Assembly: GCA_013146195.2 (NCBI GenBank)
Contig: CM028384.1
Location: 78,216,728-78,280,727, forward strand
DNA: 64,000 nt
DNA from: Codonopsis lanceolata
Taxonomy: Eukaryota; Streptophyta; Magnoliopsida; Asterales; Campanulaceae
Direction of reading: 5' to 3'
Part shown: piece after piece, positions 23,401 to 32,313 of the stretch
How positions within the stretch are numbered: position 1 is the first letter of the stretch
Layout of the letters: each line of letters begins with the position of its first letter
Position numbers and translations under genes: made by a program
The notes under the pieces: model-generated
The model's database searches: none
The model's input: only the letters and a program-made list of their open reading frames with translations
What the model was told of the DNA's origin: nothing

Positions 23401-24239
23401 TTCCCTTTTTCTCACACAATTCTTTAAATTGATCAGATAAATACTCACGGCCCCGGTCTGTTCTAAAAGTTTTTAAGCTTTTCTCCTTTTGATTCTCAAC
23501 CTCTACGAGAAAGCGCTCAAAACATTTGTGAGCTTCATCGCAATGAGAAATAAGGTAAACATAACCATAGCATGTGTAGACATCGATAAAAGTGAGAAAA
23601 TAGGAAGCTCCATGACGTGCCTTAACATTCATTGGTTCGCAAATGTCTGAATGGACTAACTCTAATGGATGTGTGGCTCTTTTTGCCTTACCAAAAGGCT
23701 TTCGGCAAGCTTTTACCAAACAAGCCAAACAAGGGTAAGTTCACACAAGGGTAAGTTGACCCCTTTGGTGAGAGACCCCAATTCTTTTTCGGCCAATCTA
23801 GTCATCCTATCTTTTCCTATATGTCCAAGTCTAGCATGCCATAACTCGAAATTAGAATCATCATAAACCATGCGAGAAGAAGAATTAACAGAAGAATTAT
23901 GGGAATCCAACAAATCTAATTTAAAGAAATTATCTGACAAAAAACCATGTTCCAAAATCTCATCACCAAAACAAATAATCCAAGTGATCATCACTAAAAT
24001 TAAAAGAATATCCATGTCCTAGAAATTGTACAACTGATAATAGATTATGTCGAATTCCAGGTGCATAAAGAACTTCATGAAGAGTCAATGTGCGTCCACT
24101 CCGCAATTGAAGTTGGTATGAGCCAACTCCTTTGACTTCAACAGACGAAATGTTTCCCATGAAAATTCTTCTTGTACCTACAGGAACTTTTCGATAATCT
24201 ACAAATCCTTCTCGATCCCTCGTCACATGTGTTGGTTGA
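23384..24239 (-). pseudogene. Copia protease, GAG-pre-integrase and integrase core, broken
   Basis: The protease region (VKGVGSYQLQLRSGRTLTLHEVL before LLSVVQF) continues one frame away from gag. GAG-pre-integrase is seen as FELWHARLGHIGKDRM at about 23830. A tandem copy of about 15 bases (ACAAGGGTAAGTT at 23729 and 23744) follows and breaks the frame. The integrase core shows HSDICEP and FRTDRGREYLS, two of its three acidic residues; the third is lost in the deletion at 23390. The integrase would join the DNA copy to the chromosome; here it is dead. Confidence 0.85.
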
Positions 24240-25130
24240 GCCTGAGTCTATAATCAACACAGGGAGAGAGTCAGCTAATAAAACATGAGAGCAAACACAA
24301 CTTTGCATGGAGATAGGATTAAGGGATACCTTCTTGGGCTCAGGACAAGTCCGAGCAAAATGACCCAAAGCACCACAGTTGTAGCACTTCTGCTTAGCAA
24401 TATTTTTTTTGCCTCTTCGGCGTTTAGCAATCTTGTCACTTTTGGGGCCCAAATTCTGAGTCTTCTCGCCTTTAGCTTGTTTCTTCCGTTTCCCATGTGG
24501 CTTGCGCGGACCCTCAAGGGAAACAAGATCAAGATCACGAGTCGCAACACTTATCGCACGATTCTCTTCATGACACTCAGCCTCAAGCTCAACATGGCGA
24601 GATACATCTGCAAAAGTCTGAATGGAGTCTGTATGAGTCAAGATACGCCTCAAACCACTCCAAGAATCAGGCAATGAACGAATCACCACTTGAACTTGTT
24701 GTTCATCAGATAAGATAGAATCAGCAGCCTTAAGATCACGAATCATTCTGGACATCTCACGTAGTTGTTCAAAAATGTTACGTTTCTGGTCAATCTTATA
24801 GCTTTCAAACTTGTAAGTCAAAGTCCTCAACTTTGTAGAAAAAGTATCCCCATAAATATGCTTAATGTCGTCCCACATTTTTTTTGCAGTCAGGCAATCC
24901 TCAAACTCGCCAATCAGATCATTATGCATGCTACTCAGCATAGTAAAGCGTGCACATCGATCTTTCTTTTTCCATTTAAGGAATTCCTGCATTTTCTGGC
25001 GATGCTGGGGTATGGTCAAATTATCCATCTTTGGTTCTACCATCACAGTATCTAGGTTGTCCAGAACCTCTTGCACATTTAGCAAATACATGATTTTCCT
25101 TTGCCAAACACTATAGTTTGTGTCATCCAA
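24240..25130 (-). pseudogene. Copia gag with zinc knuckle
   Basis: Starts at the Met of MDDTNYSVWQRKIMYLL. The copia gag fold (UBN2-type) covers about residues 1-180, with WKKKDRCARFTMLSSM and LRTLTYKFESYKI. A basic stretch is followed by the nucleic-acid-binding knuckle CYNCGALGHFARTC (about residues 248-261). The protease active site DSGST is present near residue 294. Directly after it a one-base loss (near 24237) shifts the frame, so the remaining protease reads in another frame. Gag itself is open over almost 290 residues. Confidence 0.9.
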
Positions 25131-26589
25131 TTTCTCACCCTTGTTAAGGTCAATGATTACATTTTAGAAGCCATTTCACTATAATTTATTGCAAAAAATA
25201 AGACATAAGCATATATATATTTCGATTCACTTTTGTTCTAAAAAAAATCAATTACTAAATATAATCACATCATACACGTAAGGAGGAAAAATCCGCGAGG
25301 CTCGTAATCACAACCAAAGTATGCACAACGTGAAAATATTCATAAATTGATAATTTAAACAAAAGAAATAAGATAGAACAAATACATCAAGCACATATCA
25401 TGTACATAAATATTTTCACTACTAAAAATAAAATTATTGGGTCTCGTATAATCCCAATCGCAATTTTAGAGCCCAAAACGACAATTAAATATGCTAAAAA
25501 TGACTTTAAAATAGTTTAAATTCACAAAGAATTTTAAAAAATTTCAGAACAGTCCCAAATAGCCCTAAACAGTCACAGAATGACAAAACAACCCCTGGAT
25601 ATTATTTTTGAATTTTTAAAAAATCAAAAAACATGTTTTTATGCAGAGAAAAAGCAAAAAACAAATATTTACATGTTGAATTGATTAAAACAGAGGCCAC
25701 CATTGGACTCAGAAGGCCAAAATATGTCCAACGCGTCGGCCGTTTCCAAAACGGAGCTCTGGAGACGCCGCAAGCGCCACCTGCGCGTGTGGGCTTCCAT
25801 GGGAGGCTCACTAGACATTGACTGTGCATAGGACTGACGTCACTGATGACGTGGTAGGGCCGACGTCACTGATGACGTCATCAAAACCGAGTCACTAGAT
25901 TGGGTCTCACTGCTGATGTGGCAAGACACGTCATCAGTCAACTGTTTGACTGTTGACCAGTCAACAGTTGACTGGTCTTCTACTTAGCCGTCTCCCACGC
26001 GCCGCCTTCTAGTGCTCCGATGACGTCGCGGACGGTGGCGTTGGATTCGTCTCGTGGAGTACTTTCCAATCATGTACATTTTACATTGAAAGAAGTGCCA
26101 CAAAAGGCCCGTACATCGAGGCCGAGAGTGGGGGTCGTAGGACGTCAATTTTTCAACCTGAAAAATCGATTCACGAACGTGATCCGCGAGCCAACTTCGC
26201 AAGGCCATAAAACATCCATTTTAATTCCAAATTAAGCATATAATATGTCGTTGCAAATCCCTAACGGAGTACTACAAGTAAAGACCATAAAACCACGGTT
26301 TTACGGAGTATAAACAGGTCATAACAGCATGCAAAGTTTCAGAAAAATCAATTTTCAACAAAACTTGGGTTTGCAATATTTTGAAAAATACCCAACGGAA
26401 TTCAACGAGAATTTAGTATATTGTTCGCCTCGTCGTAGGGAACTCAGACATATAAATTTTTCTAGAAAATAAAAACGTTTTAAACATAAAATAATAAAAC
26501 ACATTTGGTTCGTTATCGGGTAAAACTTTTAAATAAACCCAAAATCAAAAGCATGCAATTCATGGCATAACGGTACAAGCAATCAAGCA
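25131..26589 (-). other. Copia leader (5' UTR region)
   Basis: About 1.45 kb between PBS and gag. No coding seen. It contains a dense group of TGACG and TTGAC motifs at 25829-25975 (listed separately) and AT-rich sequence elsewhere. Confidence 0.6.
25829..25975. promoter_or_regulatory. Cluster of TGACGTCA and TTGAC motifs
   Basis: Within 150 bases there are several TGACGTCA or TGACGTGG words, ACACGTCA, and a dyad-like stretch around GTTGACCAGTCAAC with TTGAC (W-box-like) cores on both strands. TGACG words bind TGA-type bZIP factors and TTGAC binds WRKY factors in plants. Function here is inference; the spacing CACTGATGACGT is itself repeated. Confidence 0.4.
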
Positions 26590-26607
26590 TATAGGCTCTG
26601 ATACCAA
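26590..26607 (-). other. Copia primer-binding site
   Basis: ATATAGGCTCTGATACCAA on the plus strand gives TTGGTATCAGAGCCTAT in element direction, complementary to initiator Met tRNA, one base from the LTR end. Confidence 0.88.
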
Positions 26608-27053
26608 TGAAGGATATATCTAAACATATATCACACAAGTTCGATATCAAACGGCAATCATGAATTACCTTATGCGAACTTGAACTTTGAGCGAAGCGGA
26701 AGACTTTCTGCCTGAGCTACGATCTTCGTATGTCACGATCAACAAACCTGCAAGTCTCTCTCGTCGGATTGATATCACGTAGAACGGAATTTTTTTGTTT
26801 TTTATTTTTTTGGAAAAAGCAGGGCAGCACCTGCGGCCAACTCATAAGAAGACGTGTTCTTCTATTCTGTGTCTAGGGTTTTATCCTCTTAGTTGCCCTA
26901 TTTATATTATTACCAAGAAACCCTATTTCTTGTAGGTTAAGTTAGGTCAATCCCAAACCTATTCGGATTAGGAAACTAATTAACCAATAATAATATAAAT
27001 ATATTCCATGTGGGCAGAAGTAATTAATCGGGCCACAAGCCCAATTACTAACA
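26608..27053 (-). repeat. Copia 5' LTR
   Basis: 446 bp. Matches the 3' LTR except for a stretch at about 26788-26835, where some 100 bases of LTR are replaced by a T-rich run and a short LINE-like end. Confidence 0.87.
26788..26835 (-). mobile_element. Minute LINE 3' end inside copia LTR
   Basis: A T-rich run (26790-26811) is followed by GGAAAAAGCAGGGCAGCACC. Reversed, this resembles the last bases of the LINE at 1545-1594 (GGTGCCGCCCCTGTTTCC then A). It looks like an extreme 5' truncation of about 25 bases plus tail that replaced LTR sequence. Confidence 0.5.
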
Positions 27054-27116
27054 GTCCTCTTTTCTTGAAAGTGTTATGCTTCATGATCTTCTTAAAAAGG
27101 GGGGACGAAGCCATAG

Positions 27117-27446
27117 CTAGTTGAGGCTAAACCAAGAAATTGGTTGAGAAGGAAAATCAGAGATATTCAGTTTGTTGGGCTCTATCGCCTTCACCATTCC
27201 TTGACTATGATTCCACCTAGAATAGTCTCTAGAGAGCGGAATCGACAACGAAATCGGCATCGGAGACAACGCTACACACCTATGCCCTTCATATTTGCTT
27301 GGCCTCACCCTCTTCTTTTTTAGCTCAGTTGCCAGCATCACTAAACCCACCGCCATCGCTGGTGGTGCTGCTGCTTTAGATGGGGTTGTTGTTATTGGTA
27401 CTGCCAACGATACCCCGATCTCGCTAGGACACACTACCATCACAAC
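27117..27446 (-). pseudogene. AHL-like (AT-hook) gene fragment
   Basis: On the minus strand the frame reads PSKAAAPPAMAVG, then LKKKRVRPSKYEG, VALSPMPISLSIPLS and RDYSRWNHSQG. This matches the first-exon region of plant AT-hook nuclear-localised proteins, which bind AT-rich DNA and normally show KKKRGRPRKYGPDG, SPMPIS and a GD(F/Y)SGWK phrase. The AT-hook core RGRP is RVRP here, and no second hook or PPC domain follows before the stop. The frame runs on into the solo LTR at 27447, so the first 23 residues of the longer open frame are not AHL. Likely a broken or captured host gene; the assignment rests on short motifs. Confidence 0.55.
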
Positions 27447-28359
27447 TGTAAGGGTAAAATAGGTCATGCCTATTTTGGTTTTGTTTCTCCTTTCTTGGTC
27501 CCTAAGTTTAGGCATTTTTGGTAACTAAATCTTTAATTAGATTTTGTTTTCCTTGGTCCTTAAGTTTTTTGTCATTTTTGGAAACAAAATATTCATAAAG
27601 ATTTGTTGATTTCTTGGACCTAAATCTTAGTGTTGTTTTTGAAAACAAATTCTATGTCAAATCCTACAGCAAAACCGTGTCTTAGAATCCTATTTGGTAT
27701 GGTAAGAAAATCTGGAAATTAAGGAAGTTTCTTTTATTTCCAATTATAATCCTTGCCCTTCTTGTAGATGGATTCCTTCTTTGTGTGTAGGTTTCCTCAA
27801 CATTATAAATAGAAGACAAGGGCAACGGCTGAACGTGCATCGTGAGAGAGAAGAGAACTGATTCAGAAAATCAGAAGCAGAAATTTCAGAAGTTCAGAAC
27901 CTGATTTCTGTTCAGACGTGCATCCGTTTTTGAATGTGACTTCGAATGTTATTACATTGGAAGCGACATTGGGCGTTGATGATGTTTTGTCTTCCTAGCT
28001 GATTTTAGGAAGCTATTTGTTTATTCTCACGTTTGCTATATCTGTTTTTCTATGGGTGTTTTGCTCTCCAAGACTTGTTGTCTTGTGAGAGTGTTTTGTT
28101 TGGTGATTTCACATAGTTTCTTGTAAAACAATTCATCTTTTTAAGTGAAATCTTTTTGGCCATAAGGCTAGATCTACAAGCATAGGCTTGTAGATTGTTT
28201 GGTAAACCTTTGTGCTTAAATTTGTGCTTTATTTTAAAGTCTTCCACTGTTCAGTTTTATTTTGGCCATTGTGACTTCCATTGTAGCTACATCGGCAGCT
28301 ACATTAGAAACTGCATTGGCTGCAGTTTTTGGATAATCCTAACTACCTGTGTTCTTTCA
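27447..28359 (+). repeat. Copia solo LTR 1
   Basis: 913 bp, TGTAAGGGTAAAATAGG to TTCTTTCA, flanked by the 5-bp TSD ACAAC (27442-27446 and 28360-28364). It has a TATAAATAG box at 27804. A second copy lies at 51061. Only one LTR is left, the product of recombination between the two LTRs. Orientation is by the TATA box. Confidence 0.9.
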
Positions 28360-28364
28360 ACAAC

Positions 28365-29223
28365 TAACGCATGAAGAGGTTAGGAATACTTCTTTACTTC
28401 AAATGGTTAAAGAGAGAGAGAGAAAGATGAATCGAACTCCCACGACTTACCTGTCCTTCACGAGAACCGCCAAAGGCCTAGTCGGCACAAGAGTACTTTT
28501 ATCAAGGTTTCTCCCAATTCTTATTTGGGGAAGAAGATGAAGGTATGTAAAAAAATGAAAATAATTACCAAAGTGTGAAAAATGGTAGTAGATTGAGCTT
28601 AGCGAACTTTTCGCAATAGTAGGGTGACCAAATTGAGAATTAAGCCAAAAAACAATTATACTTAAACTTTCACAATAGGGATGATAAAACACTTTTATCT
28701 TTTAAACAACGTTGTTGTTAGGCCGGATGTGCGTACACGGGTAAGGGACCATGTCACATTGAAATCCTTGTTGTAATCACCTGAAGAAACATTGGAGGGC
28801 TATAATCCCTGCAAAGGAAATGAGTCTTAGGTATGTTATCATGATTTCGTATAGAGCCACCCTAAACATAAAACTTAAAATACTAAACGTAACATCATTT
28901 AAATGGTGAAAATACCTAACCACCCCTCTACACATTTTAAACTATACTAACTATTAAACCCCTTCATTTAATCCCCCAGCCAACCACCACCCTCCCAGTC
29001 CAATACTACTCCCAACTACTCCCAATCTATTTCCCTCCCTCACAATCATCTTCATCTTAAAAAAAAAAAAAACTCTCCCAACCCTCCACCCAACTCATAA
29101 TGGGTTATGAGTGTAATCCTAATGAAGATGAAAAAGCTCACAAAGATGTTTATTTTCAGGTAAATGTTGATTTTTGAATGTATTTTCACTGAAATTTTGC
29201 AAAAAAATTTGTAACTGGGCAAA
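28365..29223. other. Unassigned sequence between AHL fragment and MULE
   Basis: Contains a short (AG)n run near 28410, a pyrimidine-rich stretch at 28915-29085 and a poly(A) run near 29060. Open frames at 28349-28692 show no protein resemblance. The left end of the MULE may lie here, but I could not find its terminal inverted repeat. Confidence 0.4.
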
Positions 29224-29420
29224 ACATCCGCTAGGGCACATCAGATGTTTAGCCAAAGTACCACGAGTTAACAGCGGATGTTTTATTAAACAACCGCAAT
29301 CAAGTAGCGGATGTTTAGGTGTAGATTCATTTTTTAAAAGCGGATGTTATTAAATTAATAGGTCCACTTTTTGGTAGCGGATGTATATAATTAGGACCAC
29401 TTGCCAGTAGCGGCTATATA
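29224..29420. repeat. Dispersed AGCGGATGT motifs
   Basis: AGCGGATGT occurs four times (about 29272, 29316, 29340, 29373), with a variant AGCGGCTAT near 29408 and the inverse ACATCCGCT near 29226, all within 200 bases and just upstream of the MULE coding region. Confidence 0.75.
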
Positions 29421-29565
29421 TCAAAATAATTGCTACTTTGTAGCAGCTCTTTGGTCGATTTTGTTGGAATTTTTTTTATATTATGAATTATTAATATGAT
29501 TTTATTGTTATTTGTTTATTGGATTACCAGTTTGAAAACGAGAATAATTTATTTCCGGATTATCT

Positions 29566-29640
29566 CTTTTTTTTTTGTGACGAATGAAAAATTCATTGAT
29601 CGAGAAGCGACAGAAAAATGGGTTAGAGATACCGGAGGTG
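29566..29640 (-). mobile_element. Possible short LINE-like insertion in MULE
   Basis: A run of T (29567-29577) followed by GTGACGAATGAAAAATTCATTGATC interrupts the MULE frame between FPDYL and MYFYVSR. A T-run start with AT-rich continuation is what a 5'-truncated LINE looks like on the minus strand. It does not match the local LINE 3' ends, so this is tentative. Confidence 0.35.
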
Positions 29641-29648
29641 CCTAGGAT

Positions 29649-30086
29649 ATGTACTTTTACGTGTCCAGAAATAAAACTAAATTTGATAACACTCGTAAAG
29701 TTTGGTTGAGTTGTGAGAATGGTGGAAAACCTCGGTATGATGGCAAAAAAGATTTAAAAGATGTAAAGAAAAATGGTTCGAAGAAGTTTTTGTGTAAATT
29801 TGAAGTGTATTTGCAGGAAGTAAAAGATGATGGTTGGTGAGTTAAAGTTAGCGAGTTTAACAATGCTCACAACCATCCACTTTCAATGGGAGAAAAATGG
29901 CACACTTCTGCATCGAAGTTGAGAAAGGTTGAGATTGAAAGGGTTGATCAACTTTATAGTGCTAATGTGAAGCCGAAGCAAATATTAAATCTATTGAAAA
30001 AGGAAAATCCTGATTACAGAAGTTTGGGAAGGCATGTAGAGAATGCTTTGGTAGGTATACGAAAGAAGAAAATGAGAAATATATAA
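29649..30086 (+). pseudogene. MULE: FAR1-type DNA-binding domain
   Basis: The frame MYFYVSRNKTKFDNTRKVW is followed by SCENGG, a later C in FLCKFEV and HNHPL, the C-C-H-x-H layout of the WRKY-GCM1/FAR1 zinc finger that binds transposon ends. An in-frame TGA at 29838-29840 falls between the second Cys and the HxH, and a TAA at 30084-30086 ends the piece; both are in one frame. The downstream helical part (VDQLYSANVKPKQILNLLKK) is typical of MULE transposases. Confidence 0.85.
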
Positions 30087-30175
30087 AAAATGGAGTATGT
30101 TTTAGATGAGATGAGTCGACATGGATATATTTTCTGGTTCAACTCAAAAAGACTTGTCCAAAAAACAAAGCTGTA

Positions 30176-30777
30176 TTGACTAATGTTATGTTTGCCCATT
30201 CAAAGGCTGAAGAGATGTTAGCCTTATTTCTGTATGTTCTCCTTATGTATTCAATATACAAGACTAATAAATATGATTTGCCGTTATTGAAAATCATTGG
30301 AGTTACATATGTGGGGAAGAATTTTCATATAGCATTTGCATTCTTGAAGAATGAGAAAAGTGAAACATTTGGTTGGGCATTACATCAGTTGCGTGCTTTA
30401 TTAGTTCATGTTCCCCCACCAGATGTCATTGTCACAGATAGGGAGCTGGCTCTCATGGATGCAATACGAGATTACTTTCCAACGTCTCGGCATATGTTGT
30501 GTAAGAGACACATAGCGAAGGATGTCGAGAAGTATGTAAGGAACTTATTGGGAAGGAGAAGTTATGCTGCAATATTTATGAAGAGGTGGATGGATGTAGT
30601 TAAGTCCAAAATTGAGGAATAATACACAAAACATTATCGAGATATGGAGGATTCGTGGGCAAATATTCAAACAGTTGTTCGATATGTTAATTCGACTTGG
30701 TTGGAGCCCTATGAGGATATATTTGTCTGTGCTTGGACCAAACAATACATGCATTTTGGCAATCAAACGATGAATAG
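30176..30777 (+). pseudogene. MULE: DDE transposase core
   Basis: A different frame from the DNA-binding part, so at least one shift lies near 30100-30175. The core reads LLMYSIYKTNKYDLPLL, then FAFLKNEKSETFGWAL, VIVTDRELALMDAI and MLCKRHIAKDVEKYV. In relatives the first phrase is LLMDxTYKTN, so the first catalytic Asp is Tyr here. The second Asp (VTDRE) and the CxxH motif are kept. A TAA at 30620 splits the core from HYRDMEDSWANIQ. A GT-AG intron fits 30778-30863 (…AATAG|GTAAAA…TTACAG|AGTTGAG), after which the frame continues VESAHSQMKRRL. Confidence 0.87.
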
Positions 30778-30863
30778 GTAAAACTTATACGTTTATGAAT
30801 CCAATGCATTTATTGTTTATGAACATTATGTAATTTTTTTTGTAACTGTGCAATATGTTACAG

Positions 30864-30991
30864 AGTTGAGAGTGCACACTCCCAGATGAAAAGAAGGTTA
30901 TGCACGTCAGCTAGGGGTTTCGATCATACATTCGATCAAATCCATGATGCTATCGAGCTACAGATCAATGAGATCTTGGCTCTATTTGAAA
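30864..30991 (+). pseudogene. MULE exon up to the gypsy insertion
   Basis: Codes VESAHSQMKRRLCTSARGF and onward to LALFE; interrupted at 30991, the last base of the TSD TGAAA. Its frame resumes at 42450. Confidence 0.8.
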
Positions 30992-31160
30992 TGTAAGATC
31001 TCGATTCCCGGTTAGCTTGAATTGCGTGCAATGCTCGCATTTCTTCTTTGGTTGATTGCTCGTTTGGTTGTGAGAGAGTCTAAATGTGTATGAGAGACTA
31101 CATTAAGGCTAAAACACTATTAATAAATGTCATATAGTGGTTGACTTGTTAAGGTCAAAA

Positions 31161-31190
31161 GTCGTAACCCGACGATAGTCGAAATGCGAC
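31161..31190 (+). promoter_or_regulatory. Double GTCG-N5-CGAC dyad (copy D, 5' LTR)
   Basis: GTCG-TAACC-CGAC-GATA-GTCG-AAATG-CGAC, 169 bases from the LTR edge. The 3' LTR has the same at 38334-38363. Confidence 0.62.
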
Positions 31191-31752
31191 GCGATTGAGA
31201 GTTTATTCGGGTTTTGTGTTCTGGACCTCGATTTGGTCCCAGATCTTTACATGATGATTAAATAACATGTTTAGATGTGTTAGACTTCTAATTGGATGTA
31301 TTCCATAAGTCTCGTGAAGTTTTGACGCCTCGAGAATAGCAATTCTCCTTATCGCGTAGTTTGAGATTGAGCCGGGCGAACGTCTCGTCTTTCGGGAGCT
31401 TATTTCTCCTATCTGTTGTTTATCATTTGAGAGGCATTCAGGCCTATTTTGTAGCCCTTATAGGTGCTTATAATCATGGGTTATTACCCGTCGGTTTGCG
31501 GTCTCATTCGACGTTTCGATAGTAAGTTGTTACGTCTTGCGCCGGTTTTGCCCCGGGTTGTTTCGGGTGTTGTTTATGGGAGTCTAGACCTAATTTAAAA
31601 TGGGTTTGAGACTTGGATAGTTTAGTTTAATGTTTGAGGACCTTAAGGGTTCAATTGTGAGCCATTTTGAAGCTTTAAGACTCGAGAATGCATGCGGGAA
31701 CGACCGAAATCGAGCAAGGAAGCAAGAAAAAGCCGGAAGGAGGTTTTCTGGA

Positions 31753-31792
31753 GGATGCGCTCGCATCCCCCTTGTATGATGCGACCGCAAGG
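31753..31792 (+). promoter_or_regulatory. U3 palindrome region (copy D, 5' LTR)
   Basis: GGATGCG-CT-CGCATCC (31753-31768) overlaps a second pairing, CGCATC (31762-31767) with GATGCG (31778-31783). About 200 bases upstream of the TATA box. The 3' LTR repeats it at 38936-38975. Confidence 0.6.
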
Positions 31793-31968
31793 GTCCTCAA
31801 ATCAGAATTACGGGATTTTGTTCCTGTTTGTGCGCTGTCCGAATTTTGACCAATTAAACCCATTCTAAACCCAACTTAAACCCACCTACTTAGCCTAATA
31901 CTAGTCCTAATCATTATTAGTGAGATTAGGGGTTGATTAGTGGGTGATTAAGAGGAACTAATCCCCCA

Positions 31969-31976
31969 TATAAAAG
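31969..31976 (+). promoter_or_regulatory. LTR TATA box (copy D)
   Basis: TATAAAAG after a C-rich AATCCCCCA stretch. Same in the 3' LTR at 39143-39150. Transcription would start some 25-35 bases later, marking the start of R. Confidence 0.6.
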
Positions 31977-32264
31977 AAAATCTGCCGCACTCTCTCTCAT
32001 TCTGTTCGGCCAAAGAAAAATACGCCCCCTTTCCCCTTTGCGTCTTCTGTGAGCATTCAACAGGGAGCTTGGGAGAGACGATTCTAGGGCTCTTGAAGGG
32101 CTGATCTTGGAGGCCATTGCTAAGAGCTTCTTCCTCCATTCAACCCGCGAGTTTGAAGAGAGAGAGGTGAGGAGAAACGGCTTCATCTCCTTGATGTCGG
32201 GTATGGCAGCTTGTAGGGGGCTGTGATAAGGTAAGTTTCTACCTTAATTCTCTTGCTTTTGGGC

Positions 32265-32313
32265 TCCATTGACCCTAGGGAAACAATCATTTGTGCTATG
32301 TGAGGTCAATGGA
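32265..32313 (+). other. CATTGACC hairpin (copy D)
   Basis: TCCATTGACC (32265-32274) pairs with GGTCAATGGA (32304-32313): 10 bp around a loop of 29. It lies about 35 bases after the donor-like site. Copies C and A have CTCATTGACC / GGTCAATGAG, two outer pairs changed on both sides. Confidence 0.6.

Larger units (their letters stand above)
21246..27053 (-). mobile_element. Ty1/copia element, internally deleted, minus strand
   Basis: LTRs at 21246-21732 and 26608-27053, a PPT beside the left one and an initiator-Met PBS beside the right one fix the minus orientation. Internal coding order, right to left, is gag, protease, GAG-pre-integrase, integrase core and RNase H. The integrase C-terminus and the whole reverse transcriptase are missing. 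The five bases outside the ends are CTTTT and GTCCT, so I see no TSD; a rearranged or exchanged end is possible. The element cannot move by itself. Confidence 0.9.

Noticed and set aside
24285..24718. Plus-strand open frames across the copia gag
   Set aside because: Antisense shadows of gag, which has the clear zinc knuckle and domain match on the minus strand.
27447..27515. N-terminal extension of the AHL-like frame
   Set aside because: These codons come from the copia solo LTR that interrupts the fragment.
31590..32186. Overlapping minus-strand frames repeated at 38763-38963
   Set aside because: Repeated only because both LTRs are the same sequence; no conservation as protein in other LTRs.
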